From Actinomycetota bacterium (GTDB lineage: Bacteria > Actinomycetota > Actinomycetes > Nanopelagicales > Nanopelagicaceae), in NCBI GenBank assembly GCA_947480375.1, contig CANKCX010000053.1:1-5838 (forward strand): DNA of 5,838 nucleotides, read 5' to 3'. Below are positions 5,411 through 5,838 of the stretch, in pieces; the first letter of the stretch is position 1; every line of letters starts with the position of its first letter. A program made the translations under genes and the position numbers. The notes under the pieces were generated by a model. The model had not been told where the DNA came from, made no database searches, and was given only the letters and a program-made list of their open reading frames with translations.

Positions 5411-5838
5411 TCAACTTCGATCCTTGCGACGACGAAGTGAATCTGTATAAACCGCGATGATGATAACAACACCAACTACAACGGTCTGCCATTCTTGTTG
5501 GATTGCCATGATACGAAGTCCGTTGATTAGAACGGCCATAATCAAAGAACCGATTACAGTTCCAAGAATTGAACCTTTACCGCCGAGAAGTGAAGTTCCA
5601 CCGATGATTACAGCGGCGATTGCTTCAAGTTCGTAACCGGCGCCAAGTGCTGGCTGTGCAGAGTTCAGACGAGATGTAAGCAGGATTCCTGCCATACCTG
5701 TGAAGAGACCACCGATTGTGTAGATGATAACTATCCACTTATTAACGTTGATACCTGAAAGCTTTGTCGCTTCTTCGTTTGAACCAATTGCGAATGTGTA
5801 GCGACCGACGATGGTGCGATTTAGGACGATTGATGCAA
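5411..5838 (-). CDS. RbsC/XylH-type sugar ABC transporter permease, C-terminal part, 5' truncated by the window
   Basis: The frame stays open from the stop at 5411-5413 to the right edge, giving 141 visible residues; the ATG at 5693-5695 is internal. It begins with a readable family block: NRTIVGRYTFAIGSNEEATKLSGINV, then GGLFTGMAGILLTSRLNSAQP, GYELEAIAAVIIGGTSLLGGKGSILGT and a hydrophobic C-terminus ending in a basic tail (SLRRRKDRS). These are hallmarks of the branched-chain/ribose-type permease family (RbsC, XylH, AraH), which forms the membrane channel of carbohydrate ABC importers. The rest of the protein (family usually 310-400 residues) and presumably the ATP-binding and periplasmic-type sugar-binding genes lie to the right. 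It is the last gene of its operon, as a terminator follows. The sugar cannot be told from this part; ribose, xylose and similar pentoses or hexoses are all possible. Confidence 0.94.
   Translation of the reverse strand, partial: ASIVLNRTIVGRYTFAIGSNEEATKLSGINVNKWIVIIYTIGGLFTGMAGILLTSRLNSAQPALGAGYELEAIAAVIIGGTSLLGGKGSILGTVIGSLIMAVLINGLRIMAIQQEWQTVVVGVVIIIAVYTDSLRRRKDRS

Noticed and set aside
5411..5695. A complete 94-residue small membrane protein
   Set aside because: The frame continues upstream of the ATG to the right edge with clear RbsC-family sequence, so this is only the end of a longer permease.
1..5838. CRISPR array, insertion sequence, phage genes or toxin-antitoxin pair
   Set aside because: No direct repeat series, transposase, terminal repeats or small paired ORFs were found on either strand; the gene set is core metabolism and transport.

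Overview
The window looks like a piece of a compact, fairly low-GC actinobacterial chromosome (low-to-mid 40s percent GC by eye, not computed). Three things point there. A polyprenyl diphosphate synthase directly follows nuoN. The FMN-dependent hydroxy-acid dehydrogenase resembles mycobacterial LldD2, judged from memory of that family. Intergenic spaces are very short: a 1-base overlap, 3-base gaps and a 42-base tail-to-tail overlap. A streamlined freshwater lineage of the acI / Nanopelagicales type would fit well, but that placement is inference.

Layout. Bases 2-790 (+) hold the C-terminal half of NuoN, the last antiporter-like membrane subunit of respiratory complex I. It is joined by TAATG to a long-chain polyprenyl diphosphate synthase (790-1779, +), probably making the menaquinone side chain. 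The synthase ends tail-to-tail over the end of rarD (1738-2637, -), an EamA/DMT-type permease. rarD lies 3 bases downstream of yajQ (2641-3129, -). A 78-base divergent control region (3130-3207) separates yajQ from an LldD2-like L-lactate/2-hydroxy-acid dehydrogenase (3208-4428, +), which is followed after 3 bases by an SDR dehydrogenase (4432-5214, +). A type II tRNA-Tyr(GUA) with encoded CCA follows (5273-5357, +). A strong bidirectional terminator (5361-5396) then separates it from the 3' end of a convergent RbsC-type sugar ABC permease (5411-5838, -), cut by the right edge.

How it fits together. NuoN, the polyprenyl synthase and the LldD2-like enzyme can be linked through the quinone pool: complex I and the lactate dehydrogenase feed electrons in, and the synthase supplies the isoprenoid tail. 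The SDR is probably NAD-linked and shares the lldD transcript, so it may act on a related hydroxy or keto compound; its substrate cannot be read from sequence. The permease belongs to a separate carbohydrate-uptake operon.

No clearly new biological system is visible; every gene belongs to a known family. The most interesting signal is a 30-bp imperfect inverted repeat (3179-3208) in the yajQ/lldD divergent promoter region. It has 11-base arms with one mismatch, covers the predicted -10 of lldD and ends on the first base of its ATG. It looks like an operator for an unseen regulator.
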